The notes below the pieces were generated by a model, which saw nothing but the letters and a program-made list of their open reading frames with translations, was not told the DNA's origin and made no database searches. Below are positions 59,136 through 64,000 of a DNA stretch of 64,000 nt, in pieces. The stretch's first letter is position 1. Each line of letters starts with the position of its first letter. The position numbers were made by a program, and so were the translations under genes. This DNA comes from Plantago major. Taxonomy: Eukaryota > Streptophyta > Magnoliopsida > Lamiales > Plantaginaceae. Where the stretch lies: contig CM048841.1 of the NCBI GenBank assembly GCA_026545765.1, forward strand, positions 4,101,712-4,165,711. Reading direction: 5' to 3'.

Positions 59136-59705
59136 CACTACAAGAATCTGTTGTTTTAGCGACGGATAAAAAAGCCGTTGTCCCACGGGAAGCGGGACGA
59201 CGGATAGTTTATCCGTCGCTAAATCGCGACGGATAAACAACACCGATCCGTCGCTAAAAAGATGATTTTTTTAAAAATTATAAATTTAATGGATTTTAGC
59301 GACAGATACTTTATCCGTCGCTAAATTGAGCAGATTTTGAATTTTTTTAAAAAAAATTTTATGCTTGTTTTCATATTTCACCTGTTTCACAAATATAATG
59401 TCCAATAGTAAATCCAGAATAATGAAATTGTTTTAATTAAACATAAATCATTCGACAAAATACAAATTATCTGTAATAAAATGAAATATCCTTACATAAG
59501 CTAAAACAAGAGGTCAAGTGGCAGAAAAACAGAAGTTCAAAACGAAATATCTAGGAGAAGCATAACAGAAATGTATCAAGGCTAAGAAGATGTCGTTTTC
59601 TTCTTGAATTGACAGCTCCCGAATGTCGATCCTCCTCACTACCTCAGCCTGAAATCGTAAAGTGCATGCCATGAGTTATGGATGAAAAATTACGCATACT
59701 ATACA

Positions 59706-59837
59706 AATGGTGACTAACATATCACCCACATATAGTGGCTAACATACCACTCATATTGTCCTAAAAGCAGCTAAGACAATGGTGACTAACATATCACCCA
59801 AGTTCAGTATCACATATAGTGGCTAACATACCACTCA
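59706..59837. repeat. Tandem repeat inside the CACTA element
   Basis: Two units share atggtgactaacatatcacc and atagtggctaacataccact, in the 3' part of the CACTA-borne transcription unit. Confidence 0.7.
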
Positions 59838-59908
59838 CAAATAAAGCACAAACAAATAAAGAAGAATGATCATATTATCACAAATAAGACACGAATATAT
59901 ACACTAAC

Positions 59909-60345
59909 CTAGAGATGATTCCGTCTATATTCAAGCATGTGATATGAACTTTCAAATAATCGAAAGTTCATCATCCTCTCAATGGTCATGTCAAAATCTT
60001 CATCATCTTCATCATCCATTTCTTTCCCAGCATTGGTTTTAGCCATGTTTGCATCTTCATCGGCCTTCATTTCTGCATCCAATGCTCTATCGAAAGCAGA
60101 AAAACATGTCCACATGTATGCATAGGAGAGCGTATCGCAATTTCTACATACATAAAAAAACGAGGTTAAATATTAATTGTGCTAAATTAACTACAAAATA
60201 CAGTTTACATGTTAGAAATGAAATCACTACTAAGAAAAATGAAGTATACTTACTCGGCAGAACTCCAATGATACTCCAATGAATCAGGTGGAGGCGGCAA
60301 TGGTGTAGGCGACGGTGGAGGAGGCGACGAAGGTCGAGAAGTCAT
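59909..60345 (-). CDS. Hypothetical 108-residue two-exon protein carried by the CACTA element
   Basis: Exon 1 is 60345-60254 (starts ATG, ends at a GTAAGT donor) and exon 2 is 60143-59909 (after a TGTAG acceptor), joined in phase. The N-terminus is Ser/Pro-rich (residues 1-24), followed by L-E-Y-H-W-S-S-A-E-N-C and Y-M-W-T-C-F-S-A-F-D-R-A-L-D-A-E-M. An acidic run (E-M-D-D-E-D-D-E-D-F-D) comes next, then E-Y-R-R-N-H-L at the end. I do not recognise a family. It is not a CACTA transposase. It may be a captured host gene piece or an element-specific small protein. The 109-bp intron with good splice sites and open phase supports a real transcript; expression is unknown. Confidence 0.5.
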
Positions 60346-61445
60346 CCTTGAAGAATCCAATAATAACTTTTATATTGTAGATTAAAATAGTAGTAATTCA
60401 CAACAAGTCAATACGAGCAAATTATACTACAACCAATTCCAATTTCTGGTTATAATTGCATTGTTAATTATAATACGTTCCAAATTTCATGAATTACATG
60501 CATTTTATGTTTGAATTTTTTTTTTATGAATTTCAAAATTCCATTACAATTACGAATTATAAATTAAAACAGTAGTAATTCTTTCTAAGTTAATACGAGC
60601 CAATTATACTACAACCACCAGAATCACTAAATCTAAATGGTCTCAAAAGACTCAACCAAATCTCACTAATCCGACTACATATACGAAAACATCAAATTAA
60701 ATACCATACATACTTACAAACATCCTAACATGATACTAACAATTCAAAAACATACAATTGCTCAAAATTTGCCTAAATCTATCAATTAATTAAACAACCT
60801 CAAGCTTAACCCACTACTTAATATAAGCTAAACTAGCTAGTGCAAACTTCTAAAAACATACAATTGCTTGAAATTAGCAAAAATCCCAAATTTAACAAAG
60901 TAAGGGTTTTAGGCTAATACCTTCAATTACGGGAAAAATAGTCGAAGAAGGATGAATTTGAATGGCCATCCGAGTTCCTTGTTCAACGAACTTCGAAAAG
61001 AGTCCAAGATTGGCCGGAATGGTGGAGTTTTGATCGGAGTTGGAAAAGGGGCGAAAATGGTGAAGACAAGAAGAAAGAAGAAGCAAAATAGAAATGGGGG
61101 AAGAAGGCTGCCTGTTTCCCGTTTTATTAAGTCTAACGACAGATAGAATTATCCATCGCTTTAATTTTTTCTTTTAAATTAAATATTTAACGACGGATAA
61201 TCTATCCGTCGTTAAAATACTAGTTTTCATTTTTTAAAAATCAAAAAGTCAACAAAAACTAACGACGGATAGACTATCCGTCGTTATTTAGCGACGGATA
61301 AAAATATCCGTCGCTAAATAACGACGGATATAACGACGGATTAGCGACGGATAGGGCGTTAAATTAGCGATCCGTCGTTAAGGGGCGACGGATAGTTATC
61401 CGTCGTCCCTTTCCGTCGCTATTTAACAGAATTCTTGTAGTGTGT

Positions 61446-62986
61446 GTCTCTCTTTCAATCGATTTAAAAGAAGCTCGTGTCAACTTTGCTTCAACACACG
61501 TTTCACATTTGTGTCACGCATCAATATGAAACGTTGGTAAACATTTTAAGTTAATTAATTTATGCAAGGTATAATAATTAATATGACCAAGTCTACTATG
61601 CCACAAATTAAAAGACTCAAGCAAGTACGCAGAATTCATAGCTTTTCCATGAGCATTGGTGTTAACAACCATTACATTGATTTTGAACATGCCTTCGGTT
61701 ATATAACCGTGGCCAACATAGGTACCATTCTTGGTCAAAGTGACCTTATTAGACTCTAGAACAACACGAAAACCATGTTGGATCAAAAGAGAACCAAAAA
61801 CCAAATTCTTCCTAATCTCAGGAGCATAGAGCACATTGTTAAAAGTCAGCTTGAGCCCATATGTCATCTTCAAAATCACAGTCCCACGACCCTTAACATC
61901 GCAGGTAGCAGAACTCCCCATGTACAGCTTTTCACCAGTCTCAGTTTCATCAAGCTGAGAAAACATATCCTTGTTGAAGCAAACATGCCTAGTAGCTCCA
62001 GTATCAATGAACCATTCTCTGGTGTGAGAATCAACCAGATTCACCTCATAAACCACAGCACAAAGGTTCATATCAGCTACATCCTTAGCAATAGTTTCAA
62101 CCATGTTAGCTTGACTCTTCTTTTTGGGTTTGCGACAATCAGCAGATCTGTGGCCAACCGTGCCACAATTGAAGCACTTTCCAGTAAACTTCCTTTTCTC
62201 AACTCCACCAGTTGGTTTCGTTTTGAACCCACTCGAAGAAGCTTTCTTCTTGCCTTTTCCATGCTCAACTAGATTAGCTCTAGCATCTAGACGTGGGGAG
62301 TTAGGAACATATCCGGACTCCTTGGAAGAAGCACGATTATCTTCCTCAATTCTGAGCCGAACAATCAACTCTTCAAGGTTCATCTCCTTTCGCTTGTGTT
62401 TCAGATAATTCTTGAAATCTTTCCAAGCCGGCAGCAATTTTCCAATCACAACAGCCACCTTAAACAGTTCTGGCAGCTTCATGCCCTCAGAATCGATAAC
62501 ATGACAGATCACTTGCAATTCTTGAACCTGACTGATTACAGATTTAGAATCAACCATTGCAAAGTCCAAGAATCGTCCAACAATGAACTTCTTGGCTCCA
62601 GCATCCTCAGTCTTATATTTCTTATCCAAAGACTCCCATAGTTCTTTGGCGGTTTTGCATTTGTCCATACACGTTGTACAGAGCATCAGAAAGCCCGTTC
62701 AACACATAATTCCTGCAAAGGAAATCAGTGTGATTCCACGCATCAAGGGCAGTCAACTTCTCACGATTTTCCTCTTGACTTGGCCCATCCAAAGTCACAT
62801 TGGGAGCATCGTTAGTGAGATACGTAGCAAGACCCAACGTGGTCAAGTAGAACAACATTTTCTGTTGCCAACGCTAAAAGTGCAGACCATTGAACTTTTC
62901 AGATTTCTCAGCATGGCTTGCAGGAATCGAGAAGGTCGATCCAGCCATCTGAGTGTGAACCATGGAACCAGTATCAGACTGAGTCA
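61446..62986 (-). pseudogene. Copia gag-protease and GAG-pre-integrase part (nonsense and frameshift mutations)
   Basis: Gag begins with ATG at 62986 and reads to a TAG near 62874, where a Lys codon is expected. It resumes through 62858-62690, shifts frame near 62680, then runs open to a TGA at 61516-61514. The long open part has the zinc knuckle [14 protein letters not shown] (about 62173-62132), the protease active-site stretch W-F-I-D-T-G-A (about 62011-61991), and the GAG-pre-integrase L-W-H-S-R-L-G-H (about 61603-61580). After the TGA the frame continues with C-E-T-C-V-E-A-K up to the CACTA insertion at 61442. Homologous sequence continues on the other side of the insertion. Confidence 0.88.
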
Positions 62987-63013
62987 TTGAACCAGAGCCT
63001 TGGGCAGGAGCCG

Positions 63014-63016
<3 letters not shown>

Positions 63017-63073
<57 letters not shown>

Positions 63074-63088
63074 ACATACATATATATA

Positions 63089-63124
<36 letters not shown>

Positions 63125-63252
63125 TATATGTATGTATATATGTATGTATGTATATATGTACGTATATATGTATGTATATATGTATGTATATATGTATGTG
63201 TGTATATATGTACATATGTATATACATACATATATATACGTACGTACGTACG

Positions 63253-63312
<60 letters not shown>
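63017..63312. repeat. Compound TA/TATG/ACGT/CA microsatellite (about 296 bp)
   Basis: A TA run (63017-63060) is followed by tatg/tgta-rich repeats, an acgtacgtacgt stretch near 63238-63255, a CA run (63262-63302) and a short TA run. It is read openly in several frames on both strands (Tyr/Ile/Cys/Val/His/Thr periodic), which is a product of the repeat and does not indicate genes. Confidence 0.95.
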
Positions 63313-63313
<1 letters not shown>

Positions 63314-64000
63314 GATAAAAGTGATGGTATAGATGAAAGAAGAGTTATGCCACGTATGCAAAAAGCTGATGTGGCAAATTCCCTCAAAAAATAAATGGTT
63401 TATAATTCACTAATATTTGATGCATAGGTTAACTCAAATCTGATAATTTGTTTCTCCTCAACGCTTCATTTAACAAAATCCATATATTTAGTTGTTAAAC
63501 ATTCCTACTTCTATGGCTTGAGATGAATGTTTGTTACACGGCGCATGAACCAGCATTTAAACTTAGTTCTTAGTCTCCCCTATTTCTATGGCATTAGTTG
63601 GCGTGACATACTTCAAATACATAGATAGATTCTACTGCCAAGTGCCAAGATGTTTCTTAAGATTTGGTAATGATATTTAAATTCCCTAATAAATCGCAGG
63701 GGACGTTTCTATACGTGCTTCCTATATAATTTCATTTCAATCTCCAGCCAACCCGCTCATTCTCCAAACCCTTCGTGAGTAATATGATTACAGAAGAGTA
63801 ATGTCCATCTCTTCAAGTACGATACATTCTCATATTCTAACTTTACTAGACGATGTGTAAATTGTCATTCTAGAAAAAATATCGACTCAATCAACGGATG
63901 CATGGGTAAGAATAACTTCCAGGTTTTTTATGCTTTGCTTTACTTACATTAACAATTTATTTATCCTTTCAATCTAACTTAATCGTGGTTTTTATTTACC
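63313..64000. other. Right-edge region, possible promoter of a gene beyond the window
   Basis: No coding sequence is supported. A TATA-like tatataattt lies near 63723-63732, with a pyrimidine-rich stretch and short ATG-started frames at about 63785 and 63802. This is compatible with a transcription start, but the evidence is thin. Confidence 0.25.

Larger units (their letters stand above)
59136..61442. mobile_element. CACTA (En/Spm-type) transposon, non-autonomous (2307 bp)
   Basis: The ends are CACTACAAGAATCTGTT on the left and AACAGAATTCTTGTAGTG on the right. It is flanked by the 3-bp duplication tgt (59133-59135 and 61443-61445), the CACTA superfamily hallmark. About 200-bp subterminal regions on both sides carry many copies of a cgacggata motif in both orientations, the typical transposase-binding landscape. 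No transposase is present. A small two-exon ORF lies in the middle. It splits the copia integrase, so it inserted after the copia element did. Confidence 0.93.
55680..62986 (-). mobile_element. Ty1/copia retrotransposon, disrupted and lacking a visible 5' LTR
   Basis: On the minus strand, from right to left: gag, zinc knuckle, protease, integrase, reverse transcriptase, RNase H, polypurine tract and 3' LTR. This is the copia order (integrase before RT). A 2.3-kb CACTA element interrupts the integrase. No copy of the 55680-56199 LTR is seen at the right, where the gag start is followed by a microsatellite, so the 5' end seems lost. Confidence 0.88.

Noticed and set aside
62874..63394. Several overlapping open frames rich in Tyr/Ile/His/Thr/Cys/Val on both strands
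   Set aside because: They are translations of the compound TA/TATG/CA microsatellite and follow its period in every frame.

Overview
The window is nuclear DNA from a flowering plant, most likely a eudicot. The evidence is intron-rich genes for plant proteins (a chloroplast-lumen PsbP-like protein, a CYP78A cytochrome P450, an F-box protein, CstF50 and XRCC2), AT-rich spacers, Stowaway-type MITEs, and plant lineages of LTR retrotransposons, CACTA and Mutator-like elements. I cannot name the species.

Layout. 1-9487 is the 3' half of a degenerate Ty3/gypsy element of Tat type on the + strand: RNase H and integrase, a repeat-bearing untranslated part, a three-exon antisense ORF with its own TATA box, a polypurine tract and a 905-bp 3' LTR. 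9488-12120 holds relics of a Helitron helicase plus a direct duplication of the LTR end and its flank, with a MITE in the second copy. 15044-22708 (+) is a 14-exon CstF50 gene and 25156-27125 (+) an 8-exon PPL1 gene. 28461-31531 is a 3.1-kb Mutator-like element with a 9-bp target duplication. 33947-37135 (-) is a two-exon CYP78A gene. 37136-44301 is a repeat-rich spacer. 44302-45432 (+) is an intronless F-box gene, and 47239-50737 (+) is XRCC2. 51352-52561 is a Pack-MULE carrying an HMG-CoA reductase fragment. 53390-55543 is a second Mutator-like element carrying a vacuolar sorting receptor fragment. 55680-62986 (-) is a broken Ty1/copia element, interrupted at 59136-61442 by a 2.3-kb CACTA element that carries a small two-exon ORF. 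A long TA/TG/CA microsatellite (63017-63312) borders the copia gag.

The host genes have no obvious shared pathway: they act in mRNA 3'-end formation, photosystem II repair, growth control by CYP78A, ubiquitin targeting and recombinational repair. They are single genes in a transposon-rich neighbourhood. The most unusual parts are the two gene-capturing DNA transposons 0.8 kb apart, the antisense transcription unit inside the gypsy element, the CACTA-borne two-exon ORF, and an uncertain 3' end of XRCC2.

Exon boundaries were set by GT-AG sites, reading-frame phase and family similarity recalled from general knowledge. No database search was run.
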